A program made the position numbers and the translations under genes. A stretch of DNA of 64,000 nucleotides from Paenibacillus dendritiformis (GTDB lineage: Bacteria > Bacillota > Bacilli > Paenibacillales > Paenibacillaceae): contig NZ_AP025344.1 in the NCBI RefSeq assembly GCF_021654795.1, positions 1,736,501 through 1,800,500 on the forward strand, given 5' to 3'. Shown here piece by piece: positions 27,508 through 35,945 of this stretch (positions are counted from its first letter, which is position 1; each line of letters begins with the position of its first letter). Below the pieces are notes generated by a model. It saw only the letters and a list, made by a program, of their open reading frames with translations, did no database searches and was not told the DNA's origin.

Positions 27508-28347
27508 TCACGCTCCTTGTTTTTTGGATTTATTTTTTTTGAAACTATGCTGAGAGAACCGGTCCAGTATAATGGCCAGCAGCACGACAGCGAGGCCTGC
27601 CTCGAAGCCTTGGCCGATCTTCAGCTGGGTAACGGAACGGTAGACTTCGGCCCCAATCCCTTGGGCCCCGATCATGGAGGCGATGACGACCATGGACAGC
27701 GACAGCATAATCGTCTGGTTCACGCCGGCCATCAAGGTCGGCATGGCGACGGGAAGCTGCACTTTCCATAAGGTCTGCATCGGCGTGGAGCCGAAGGCGG
27801 AAGCGGCCTCCATCATGTCTTCAGGCACTTGGCGAATGCCAAGCTCGGTCAGCCGGATTGTCGGCGGCACGGCAAAGATGACCGAGGCAATGACGCCAGG
27901 CACGATGCCGAGCCCGAACAGAAATACGGCTGGAAGCAAATATACGAAGGCGGGCATCGTCTGCATGAAATCCAGCACCGGACGCATAATCCGGGAGACG
28001 CTGTCCGAACGTCCGCAGGCGATTCCGAGCGGAATGCCGATAACGATAGATAATATTGTCGCTACGATGACGAGGGCCAGCGTGCTCATCGTCGGCTCCC
28101 AATAGCCGAGCGCTTCGATGATGAACAGTCCGATCAAGGTCAGTAAGGACAAGGACCAGCGTCCGATCAGGAAGGCCAGCACCGTAAAGATTGCAATTAA
28201 AATGTAGGCCGATGGCCAGGTAAGCAGATCAGTGATGCTTTCGACGCTGCGTTCGATCAATTTGGATAGAAATTCAAAGAACCCGTCGGCATTCGTGCCG
28301 AGCCAGTTCACTCCCTCTTCGACCCAATTACCTATCGGCAGTCGCAT
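27508..28347 (-). CDS. opuAB: Glycine betaine ABC importer, permease
   Basis: The protein has 279 residues with about six to seven membrane segments. It carries the permease EAA-type loop (EDMMEAASAFGSTPMQTLWK) and resembles B. subtilis OpuAB throughout. It overlaps the ATPase gene by 20 bases and runs into opuAC. The ribosome binding site is weak (GGGATGG), which suits translational coupling. Confidence 0.92.
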   Translation of the reverse strand: MRLPIGNWVEEGVNWLGTNADGFFEFLSKLIERSVESITDLLTWPSAYILIAIFTVLAFLIGRWSLSLLTLIGLFIIEALGYWEPTMSTLALVIVATILSIVIGIPLGIACGRSDSVSRIMRPVLDFMQTMPAFVYLLPAVFLFGLGIVPGVIASVIFAVPPTIRLTELGIRQVPEDMMEAASAFGSTPMQTLWKVQLPVAMPTLMAGVNQTIMLSLSMVVIASMIGAQGIGAEVYRSVTQLKIGQGFEAGLAVVLLAIILDRFSQHSFKKNKSKKQGA

Positions 28348-29599
28348 GCGACATCACCATCCCTTCCGTGTCTGATGCGGCTGTATCCGCTCCTGCCGCT
28401 TCGTTCGTTCCATTCGGTCCATGCGGCACATTGCCGGCCAGCGCGCCAAGAACCGCTCCGCGCACGATCGCGCCCATCAGCCTCCCGTCCGGCTGGACGA
28501 CAGCGATTGGAAGCTTGGCCTCGCCCGACAACGCGAACAGATCGTTCAGCAGCACATCCGGCGATACGGTAGGGACGTCGGTGAACATGACTTCCTGCAA
28601 TGACTTGCCGCTGCGTGCCGCCTCACTGGCCTGCTCGGCTGTAACGACCCCTTGAAGTGACTTATCTTTGCCCACGACGAATAGGGTTGAGATGCCGATA
28701 TCCCGCATGAGCTGCAGGGCTACGCGAGGCCCCCTGTCAAGGGATACCGTCTCTGGCCGGCGCATGATGTGCGCTGCCGTCAGCACCTTCGATAAGTCCA
28801 CCCCTTCAACGAATCGCTCCACGTATTCGTCTGCCGGATCCATCAGCATTTGTTCCGGGGTGCCGATCTGGATCAGCTTCCCGTCTTTTAACAACGCGAT
28901 TCGATCTCCGATGCGGAGAGCTTCGTCCAAATCATGGGTAATAAAAATGATTGTTTTATGCATCTTTTGCTGCAATTCGAGGAGTTCGTCCTGCATATCC
29001 CGGCGGATAAGCGGATCGAGCGCACTAAATGCTTCATCCATCAGGAGAACATCCGGATCGTTGGCCAGCGCTCTCGCCAGTCCAACCCGCTGCTGCATGC
29101 CGCCGCTCAATTCGTCGGGATATTTCTGCTCCCAGCCCTCGAGTCCGACCAATCCGAGAGCTTCACGCGCCTTGCGGTAGCGTTCTTCCTTCGCCATTCC
29201 TTGAATTTCGAGGCCATATGCGGCATTGTCGAGGACGGTCCGATGAGGAAAGAGTGCGAACTTCTGGAACACCATACCGATCGTCTTGCGGCGGACTTCC
29301 CGCAATTCCGACTCGTTCAGCTTGGAGATATTCCGATCTTTTAACCAGATATCTCCGTCCGTCGGTTCGATCAGACGATTCAGCATTCTCACCAGCGTGG
29401 ACTTCCCGCTCCCGGAGAGGCCCATAATAACAAAAATTTCGCCTGGCTCGACGGAGAAAGAGACCTGATTGACGGCAACAGTCGCTTGTTTTTCTGTGGC
29501 GAGCCGTTCCCGGGACCACCCTTGCTTCAGCAGAGTGAGCGCGCGCTGCGCTTGCGGACCGAATATTTTGGTCACTCCGTTGACTTTAATGATAGACAA
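28328..29599 (-). CDS. opuAA: Glycine betaine ABC importer, ATP-binding protein with CBS domains
   Basis: The protein has 423 residues. Walker A is GLSGSGKST, the signature LSGGMQQR and Walker B VLLMDEAFSALDP, followed by the typical FITHDLDEALRIGD. From about residue 270 two CBS domains follow, which in OpuA-type ATPases sense ionic strength or nucleotides. I choose the TTG at 29599 because GAGAGGTG lies six bases upstream; a GTG at 29608 falls inside that site. First gene of the opuAA-AB-AC operon, divergent from gbsR. Confidence 0.92.
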   Translation of the reverse strand: MSIIKVNGVTKIFGPQAQRALTLLKQGWSRERLATEKQATVAVNQVSFSVEPGEIFVIMGLSGSGKSTLVRMLNRLIEPTDGDIWLKDRNISKLNESELREVRRKTIGMVFQKFALFPHRTVLDNAAYGLEIQGMAKEERYRKAREALGLVGLEGWEQKYPDELSGGMQQRVGLARALANDPDVLLMDEAFSALDPLIRRDMQDELLELQQKMHKTIIFITHDLDEALRIGDRIALLKDGKLIQIGTPEQMLMDPADEYVERFVEGVDLSKVLTAAHIMRRPETVSLDRGPRVALQLMRDIGISTLFVVGKDKSLQGVVTAEQASEAARSGKSLQEVMFTDVPTVSPDVLLNDLFALSGEAKLPIAVVQPDGRLMGAIVRGAVLGALAGNVPHGPNGTNEAAGADTAASDTEGMVMSHATADR

Positions 29600-29653
29600 T
29601 CGTTTCACCTCTCTTGTCTTGCCCGAATTCGTTTTTCCAACGCTTTCTATTGT

Positions 29654-29720
29654 AACCTTTGAAAATTTTCAATAACAACCTTTAAAACCGTTTGTAAATT
29701 ACGTTCAGTAAAAACTGTAC
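29654..29720. promoter_or_regulatory. Candidate GbsR operator region between opuAA and gbsR
   Basis: Two AACCTTT direct repeats (29654 and 29677) flank the perfect palindrome TTGAAAATTTTCAA (29659-29672). A second inverted repeat, GTTCAGT-AAAA-ACTGTAC, lies at 29703-29720. All sit upstream of opuAA in the divergent gap. A TATAAT box for gbsR lies at 29876-29881 without a good -35. Confidence 0.4.
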
Positions 29721-29955
29721 AAACTTATGCTGTCATATGCTCGGCTTTCCTAAAGAATGCTGACCTATCCGGTACTTTACTTTTGAATCTAACTCTCATA
29801 CAATGTTCGATGACGCCTTGTACCGTTAGGAGATGCGGGATTGCCGAGCCGTCCCGAGTCGACCTCATCTTCCTCTATAATCAATGACTACGGTATCATT
29901 TATAAGGAGTCGAATAACTAGCAGCAGCCAGGTTCGGCACAGGAGGAATTAGCAC

Positions 29956-30522
29956 ATGGCAACGTTCGCGCAGTTGACGCAGGAACAACAAGGGGCGGTG
30001 GAAAAAGCTCGCAATCGTGTCATAGAAGCGATCGGTCAAAATATGGACCTATACGGAATGACTCAATCCACAGGCCATTTGTACGGTTTGTTATTTTTCA
30101 GCGATCATCCGATGACGCTGGATGAGATGGGCAAGGAAATGGAAATGAGCAAGACGAGCATGAGCACAGGGGTCCGTACGCTGGTGGATATGAAGATGGT
30201 GCACAAGGTATGGGGCAAAGGCACGCGGAAAGACTTGTACGAAGTGGAGCCGGACTGGTACCAGACCTTCGCCGATTACTTCGGCATCAAGTGGCGCAAG
30301 GCCATCGAAGTCAACTTATCCGCCATCCGGCGTTCCAAGCGAGAACTCGAGAACCTGCTCGCAGCGCACGGCGAGGACGAGACGCTGCGCGGCATCGTTC
30401 AGGCGGACATTGCCAAGATGCAGGAAGCGGAGCAGTATTACCACTGGCTGGATCAATTAATAGATGCACTGGAGAGCGGCGAGATTTTTTCTTTTATCCC
30501 GAAGCCCGGAACTCCAGAATAA
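29956..30522 (+). CDS. gbsR: GbsR/MarR-family repressor of glycine betaine uptake
   Basis: The protein has 188 residues with a winged helix-turn-helix (MTLDEMGKEMEMSKTSMSTGVRTL). Residues RKDLYEVEPDWYQTFADYFG and the aromatic patch after it are typical of the GbsR/OpcR branch, which senses choline or betaine. AGGAGG precedes the ATG by 8 bases. It is divergent from opuA, so it probably represses that operon. No gbsAB choline oxidation genes are in the window. Confidence 0.9.
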   Translation: MATFAQLTQEQQGAVEKARNRVIEAIGQNMDLYGMTQSTGHLYGLLFFSDHPMTLDEMGKEMEMSKTSMSTGVRTLVDMKMVHKVWGKGTRKDLYEVEPDWYQTFADYFGIKWRKAIEVNLSAIRRSKRELENLLAAHGEDETLRGIVQADIAKMQEAEQYYHWLDQLIDALESGEIFSFIPKPGTPE

Positions 30523-30537
30523 ACATAATGTTCGCAG

Positions 30538-30567
30538 AAAAAGACGGCCGAAAGCCGTCTTTTTTTA
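30538..30567 (+). terminator. Terminator of gbsR
   Basis: AAAGACGGC and GCCGTCTTT flank a CGAAA loop and run into TTTTTTT. Confidence 0.9.
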
Positions 30568-30600
30568 TGAATGGGCTCCTCTTTGTCTCTTATGCTCGCT

Positions 30601-30777
30601 ATCCCCGTCGCGCAGGAGAGTTGGGTATCCTCGTTAGTGCTTCTGGTCGGTATCCCCGTCGGACAGGCGAGTTGGGTATCCTCGTTAGTGCTTATGGCCG
30701 TTATCCCCGTGGCACAGGAGAGTTGAATATCTTTGATCGTACATAAGATCGCTATCCCTATCGCGCAGGCGAGTTGG
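30601..30777. repeat. 51-bp tandem repeat, about 3.5 copies
   Basis: Units start at 30601, 30652, 30703 and 30754 (last one partial). Each begins ATCCCCGT and contains CAGG(A/C)GAGTTG. The period is a multiple of three, so a plus-strand frame from 30530 shows a repeated GELGILVSA block, but that frame reads through the gbsR terminator and has no ribosome binding site. Confidence 0.85.
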
Positions 30778-30828
30778 TACCATCACGATTTCCATAGGGG
30801 GGCTCGAAAAAGATGACGGATCTGAGTG

Positions 30829-31437
30829 GACGGGATATTGAGCATAAAGAGCGCCAAAGGAACTGTCCGTCTGACCCGATGGGATATTGAGCAAAAGGAG
30901 CGCCAAAGGAACTGTCCGCCTGACCCGATGGGATATTGAGCAAAAGGAGCGCCAAAGGAACTGTCCGTCTGACCCGATGGGATATCGAGCATAAGGAGCG
31001 CCAAAGGAACTGTCCGCCTGGCCCGATGGGATATTGAGCATAAGGAACGCCAAAGGAAGTGTCCGCCTGACCCGATGGGATATTGAGCAAAAGGAGCGCC
31101 AAAGGAACTGTCCGTCTGACCCGATGGGATATCGAGCATAAGGAGCGCCAAAGGAACTGCCCGTCTGACCCGATGGGATATTGAGCAAAAGGAGCGCTAA
31201 AGGAACTGCCCGTCTGACCCGATGGGATATTGAGCAAAAGGAGCGCCAAAGGAACTGCCCGCCTGACCCGATGGGATATTGAGCATAAGGAGCGCCAAAG
31301 GAACTGTCCGTCTGACCCGATGGGATATTGAGCAAAAGGAGCGCCAAAGGAACTGCCCGCCTGACCCGATGGGATATTGAGCATAAGGAGCGCCAAAGGA
31401 ACTGTCCGTCTGACCCGATGGGATATTGTGCATAAGG
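30829..31437. repeat. 49-bp tandem repeat, about 12.4 copies
   Basis: Units start every 49 bases from 30829 to 31417 with GATGGGATATTGAGC, followed by AAAGGAGCGCCAAAGGAACTG and a variable C/T position before CTGACCC. The first unit has GACGGG. Copies differ at only a few positions (CAAAAG or CATAAG, TGTCC or TGCCC). The unit is not a multiple of three, yet all three minus-strand frames stay open through the array. No start with a ribosome binding site is visible, so I treat the array as non-coding. Confidence 0.95.
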
Positions 31438-31623
31438 TCATCAATGGTTACTGCATGCGCGGGAAAAAGCCGTTGATCCGGCTCATGGAAAATGATCAGA
31501 CCCCGGTTGGAGAGGCAGATGTGATGTATAATACAGCTAACGAAGGGGTTCCAGCTTAGTCTTGACCTTCCTCCCGTGTTGTTCCCTTCGTCTCACGATG
31601 AAGATGCAAGGGGGTAGGCGGAC

Positions 31624-33894
31624 ATGAACCCGATTCGAAAGCCTCGTTCGTTTCAAATCGCTTTGTTTTGGCGGCATTTTTCCATTTACTTCGTCATCAT
31701 TCTCATTCCTGTCATTGTCGCTTGCGCGTTGGCCCACTTCCTGGTCGTCTCTCTGATTGAGAAGGATGCGCAGAAGCTGAATAACGTTGTGTTAAGCCAT
31801 TTCTCCGCGCAGACGGATACGGCCTTGAATGCCCTGAAGACGAACATGATCAATATGCTCAGCGCCTCCCATATCCGCAGCTTGTTGCGGGAGGCGGACG
31901 ATGAATCCGGGGACCCGCAGCGGCGCATGGAGCTGATTCACTCGCTGCGGGAGCAGTTGATTAAGCTGCAGTCCGACGAACTGGTGGCGAGGGCGTATCT
32001 GTTTTTTGTTCATCATGATTTGGTCATTGACGCGGATACGTCTACGGATAAGGCGTATTATTTCGATTTCCGTTATCCGATGAATGAGGATGAGAAAGCG
32101 GCTTATTTGGCTCACTTTACGAATAAAAAAATGATCGAGTTTACGAAGCCGGACAACGGCAGTCTGTCGGCACTGGTGAGCTATCCCTTCAATACCCCGC
32201 TTCCCGATGTGTACCTGGTCGTGGATGTGAACAGGGACAAACTGCAGCATCTGATTCAGATCCCCGAGAATTGGGTATCCGGTACAGCTATCCTGGGGAG
32301 CGGGGGAGCTATCCTCGGCCAGAACGGCCTCGTTACGGACGGAATTCGCCGCCTCTCGCTCCCGTTGACGGACGGAACATCCCATTTTCTCATTGCCGAA
32401 GATAAAGCGGTTTCCTTGGTGAAATCCCGGTTCGACGATTCTTCCTATTACTTGAGTCTTGTCGATCTGCCTACGCTGATGAAGCCCGCTCAGGTGACGC
32501 GGCTCATTAGCTGGATCTTTCTTGCCTTTTTCGTTGTCGTGGGAAGCTTGGTCTCGTACTATTTAAGCCGGCGGGTTTATCAGCCTATTGCGGAGATTAA
32601 GGAAAGCCTGAAATCCCACCGGACGGCGGAACCGCTTCAACCGGGCGAGAGGAACGATTATGATGTGATTAAGCGCTATTCCCGGCTCATTATCTCGGAA
32701 AATAAAGCGTTGTCCCAAAGGGTGACCGGGATGCTGCCGATCGTGCAGGAGCATTTTGTCACCAAAATGGTGCAGGGCGAATACAGAGACGCTCTGTCCA
32801 TCGAGACGTACGCTGCCGAAATTGATTTCGTGTATGCGAAGAAAGCGGCGCGGACCGTGCTGGCCATTGCCCTGCATTTCGATCCGAAGGTGTATGGGCC
32901 GCTGTCGGAGACATCCAAATCATTCCTGATGGCGGAGCTGAAGGAGCGCATGATGCAGATCGTCCCTTCACCGACGTGGATCTGTCAGATGAAGCCCAAT
33001 CTGCTGGCCTGCGTCATTCACAAGGAGCCGCTCCTGAAGCTGAGCCCGGAGGAGGATGCGAACATTATCAAGGTGGCTCTCCAGCTGTATGCCAGCTATT
33101 TCAAAGCGACGATTGGCATCGGGAGCACAGTACACGGAATAGAGGAGCTGCATCTGTCTTATGAACATGCGGTCTTGATGCTGGAGCGCCGGGGGCTGTA
33201 TGCCGATGTGGAAATCTGCAGCGGACAGAGCTCATGGGATGCGCCCCCGTTCGATACGTTTTTGAGCGTGCAGGAAGTGAACCGGATTCTGAACCGGTAC
33301 AAAACACGAGAATATGACAGGCTGCTGGAATCGGTCTATGAGATGGTGGAAGAAGGCGTCCGCCAAAAGGCCACGGCCCGTCAAATCAAATGTTTGTGCA
33401 CGGATATTTTGAACACATGGGTGCGTGCCGTAGAGACGGAGCGCAAAGATTTCAATGTGCCTTTTTACGCGGGATGGTTCGAAAGAGTGAATGCCTGCAT
33501 GACGGTGGATGAAGTGAAGGGCTGCTTCCGGGAGTTCCACGGAATGCTGTTCGAGCCGGCGCTTCCGGATGAACGCTGCCGCAAGTTGACTGATATTTTG
33601 GCTTATATTCATGAGCACTATGATGAAGAATTGTCGATCGAGCAGTTCGCCGCGGCGATGAACATGTCGGTCGGGCATTTTAGCCGCACATTTAAGGAGG
33701 AAGTCGGGGAAAAGTATGTGGAATATATCGCCAAATACCGGTTGGCCAAAGCGAAGGAGCTGCTCCTGCAAACGGATTTGAAAATGGATGATATCGCCGC
33801 CAAAGTCGGCTATTGGGGCCGGAATTCATTCATTCGAATGTTCCGTAAATATGAAGGCATTACCCCGGCGAAATACCGGGCGCTTCATCAGTAA
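31624..33894 (+). CDS. Membrane-bound AraC-family receptor-regulator (YesS type)
   Basis: The protein has 756 residues. TM1 is at about residues 19-41 and TM2 at about 297-318, enclosing an external sensor domain. The cytoplasmic part ends in an AraC double helix-turn-helix (LSIEQFAAAMNMSVGHFSRTF and LKMDDIAAKVGYWGRNSFIRMF). Such proteins commonly stand next to LplB/YtcP-type importers in paenibacilli and activate them in response to extracellular sugar or the loaded binding protein. The importer genes follow directly after a terminator. The start ATG is behind GGGGGTAGGCGG. Confidence 0.88.
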   Translation: MNPIRKPRSFQIALFWRHFSIYFVIILIPVIVACALAHFLVVSLIEKDAQKLNNVVLSHFSAQTDTALNALKTNMINMLSASHIRSLLREADDESGDPQRRMELIHSLREQLIKLQSDELVARAYLFFVHHDLVIDADTSTDKAYYFDFRYPMNEDEKAAYLAHFTNKKMIEFTKPDNGSLSALVSYPFNTPLPDVYLVVDVNRDKLQHLIQIPENWVSGTAILGSGGAILGQNGLVTDGIRRLSLPLTDGTSHFLIAEDKAVSLVKSRFDDSSYYLSLVDLPTLMKPAQVTRLISWIFLAFFVVVGSLVSYYLSRRVYQPIAEIKESLKSHRTAEPLQPGERNDYDVIKRYSRLIISENKALSQRVTGMLPIVQEHFVTKMVQGEYRDALSIETYAAEIDFVYAKKAARTVLAIALHFDPKVYGPLSETSKSFLMAELKERMMQIVPSPTWICQMKPNLLACVIHKEPLLKLSPEEDANIIKVALQLYASYFKATIGIGSTVHGIEELHLSYEHAVLMLERRGLYADVEICSGQSSWDAPPFDTFLSVQEVNRILNRYKTREYDRLLESVYEMVEEGVRQKATARQIKCLCTDILNTWVRAVETERKDFNVPFYAGWFERVNACMTVDEVKGCFREFHGMLFEPALPDERCRKLTDILAYIHEHYDEELSIEQFAAAMNMSVGHFSRTFKEEVGEKYVEYIAKYRLAKAKELLLQTDLKMDDIAAKVGYWGRNSFIRMFRKYEGITPAKYRALHQ

Positions 33895-33902
33895 CGCGCA
33901 AC

Positions 33903-33936
33903 AGGGACTCTTTATTTTCCGGAGTCTCTTTTTTTT
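33903..33936 (+). terminator. Terminator after the AraC receptor-regulator
   Basis: AGGGACTC and GAGTCTCT (one G-T pair) form the stem, followed by seven or more T. Confidence 0.85.
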
Positions 33937-34053
33937 CGCCAAAGGAAAGGGAAAACCCGGCTCCCACGGCCTCCAAGAAAATGGACCCCGACACAAATAC
34001 GGTCGCTTTACGGGGGCGCCTTCCGTTCCTTATAGTTAGGCCAACGCTTTTTT

Positions 34054-34067
34054 TGCAAGCGTTTACT
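34054..34067 (+). promoter_or_regulatory. Candidate CcpA cre box
   Basis: TGCAAGCGTTTACT matches the cre consensus TGWAARCGYTWWCW at 13 of 14 positions. It lies 17 bases upstream of the permease ATG, overlapping the probable transcription start region, which suggests carbon catabolite repression of the importer. Confidence 0.65.
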
Positions 34068-34083
34068 TGAAAGGAGGAAGGCC

Positions 34084-35004
34084 ATGACGAAGAAAGCCCG
34101 ATTCCGGTATCTCGTCAAAAAACATAAGGTGCTCTACCTGCTGATGCTCCCGGGAATTTTATATTACATTATCTTCAAGTATGTGCCCATGTACGGCATC
34201 ATTATCGCTTTTCAGGATTTTTCTATCGGCAAAGGGATTCTCGGCAGCAAGTTCGTGGGGCTGAAGCATTTCATTGAATTTTTCTACGTCACGCCGGACT
34301 CCTGGAAGCTGATTCGGAACACGATCATGCTGAATGTGTACGATCTGCTGTTTCATTTTCCGTCTCCGATTATTTTGGCCATTTTATTCCATGAGCTGCG
34401 CAACAAATGGTTCAAAGGATTTGTCCAGAGCGTCAGCTATATGCCCCACTTTCTCTCTACGGTCGTTATCGCGGGAATTCTCGTTACCTTTTTGTCGCCG
34501 ACGACCGGGGTGGTCAATCATCTGCTCGTGAAGGTGTTCGGGATGGAGCCGATGATGTTCCTCGGTCTCCCCGAATGGTTCCGCACCATCTACGTCGGGT
34601 CCGAGATCTGGCAGAAGATCGGCTGGGGCACGATTCTGTATCTGGCTGCCATCGCCGGCATTAATCCTACGCTGTATGAAGCGGCCAAAATGGACGGAGC
34701 GAACCGGTTCCAGCAAATCCGGCATATTACGCTGGTCGGCATGCTGCCGGTCATGATTGTTCTGTTCGTGCTGACGCTCGGCCATTTTATGGAGACGGGA
34801 TTCCAGAAGATTCTGCTGCTGTACAACTCGATGAATTATGAGACATCGGATGTCATCAATACCTTTGTCTACCGCCGGGGAATTCTCGATGCCGATTTCA
34901 GCTTCGCGACGGCCGTCGGCCTGTTCCAGTCGGTAATCGGGCTCATACTGGTCGTGGCGGCGAACCGGATCGTCCGCAAATATTCCGAGACGAGTCTGTG
35001 GTAG
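34084..35004 (+). CDS. Carbohydrate ABC importer permease, LplB type
   Basis: The protein has 306 residues with six membrane segments and the EAA loop (INPTLYEAAKMDGANRFQQIRHITL). It starts with ATG behind AAAGGAGGAAGG. The partner permease starts 12 bases downstream. The family imports oligosaccharides or uronates in Bacillota; the substrate here is unknown. No ATPase gene is linked, as is usual for systems that share a MsmX-like ATPase. Confidence 0.9.
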   Translation: MTKKARFRYLVKKHKVLYLLMLPGILYYIIFKYVPMYGIIIAFQDFSIGKGILGSKFVGLKHFIEFFYVTPDSWKLIRNTIMLNVYDLLFHFPSPIILAILFHELRNKWFKGFVQSVSYMPHFLSTVVIAGILVTFLSPTTGVVNHLLVKVFGMEPMMFLGLPEWFRTIYVGSEIWQKIGWGTILYLAAIAGINPTLYEAAKMDGANRFQQIRHITLVGMLPVMIVLFVLTLGHFMETGFQKILLLYNSMNYETSDVINTFVYRRGILDADFSFATAVGLFQSVIGLILVVAANRIVRKYSETSLW

Positions 35005-35016
35005 GAGGGGAATTCC

Positions 35017-35877
35017 GTGAAAATCAAAGCCAGTCTAGGGTCCCGGATTTTCGACGCCATCAACATCTTGCTCATGATTCTGCTTGTCATCATGATGATG
35101 TATCCGATGGTCTATGTGTTCTCGGCTTCGATCTCCGACAATGCGCTGGTAGCCAGCGGGGAGGTGCTCCTGTTCCCGAAGCAGGTGACGCTGGTGGCGT
35201 ATGAGCAGTTGGTGACCAATCCCGATCTGTGGATCAGCTATTGGAATACGATCCGGTACACGGTTCTGCAGGTGGCGCTAACGCTTATCGTGACGGCGGC
35301 CATGGCCTACCCGCTGTCGAAAAAATGGCTGCCGGGGCGGCGAATGATTCTGCTCATGGCCGCCTTCACGCTGCTGTTCAGCGGCGGGATGATTCCGACG
35401 TTCCTGGTCGTGCAAAAGCTGGGCCTGCTCGATACGATCTGGGCCATCGTGCTTCCGTCCCTTGTCTCGACGTGGTACTTGTTCATCATGCGGACGTTCT
35501 TCGAAGCGCTGCCCGAGGAGCTGGAGGATGCCGCCACGATGGACGGCTGCAATTCCCTCCAGGTGCTGCTGCGGATCGTGCTGCCGCTGTCGATGCCGGT
35601 CATGGTGACCATCGGCCTGTTCACGGCGGTGAACCAGTGGAACGCGTTCTTCGACGCGTTGATCTATCTGAATGACCGGAGCATGTACCCGCTGCAGATT
35701 ATGCTCCGCAATATTCTCATCGCTGGAACGACCGTGCAAGGAGAAGGGGATATAAATCATCTGGATACGCTCAAGTACGCGATGATCATCATCGCTACGC
35801 TGCCGATTCTGTGCGTCTACCCGTTTATCCAGAAATATTTTGTGCAGGGCAGCATGATTGGGGGCATCAAGGGTTAG
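35017..35877 (+). CDS. Carbohydrate ABC importer permease, YtcP type
   Basis: The protein has 286 residues and starts with GTG behind GTAGGAGGGG. It has six membrane segments and the EAA loop LEDAATMDGCNSLQVLLRIVL. It pairs with the upstream LplB-type permease. A binding lipoprotein gene follows after 68 bases. Confidence 0.9.
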   Translation: MKIKASLGSRIFDAINILLMILLVIMMMYPMVYVFSASISDNALVASGEVLLFPKQVTLVAYEQLVTNPDLWISYWNTIRYTVLQVALTLIVTAAMAYPLSKKWLPGRRMILLMAAFTLLFSGGMIPTFLVVQKLGLLDTIWAIVLPSLVSTWYLFIMRTFFEALPEELEDAATMDGCNSLQVLLRIVLPLSMPVMVTIGLFTAVNQWNAFFDALIYLNDRSMYPLQIMLRNILIAGTTVQGEGDINHLDTLKYAMIIIATLPILCVYPFIQKYFVQGSMIGGIKG

Positions 35878-35945
35878 ACGGACCGGGGAGGCCGGAAGGC
35901 AAGGAGAAGCTTGGAAGTGAAGATGAAAATGAAGGAGGTTCGGAC

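Noticed and set aside
30829..31437. CRISPR array
   Set aside because: Units are tandem and uninterrupted; there are no variable spacers and no cas genes.
30685..31444. Three overlapping minus-strand frames of 122 to 228 codons in the 49-bp array
   Set aside because: They arise from a repeat unit that lacks stops; none has a ribosome binding site and the predicted peptides are mutual phase shifts of one repeat.
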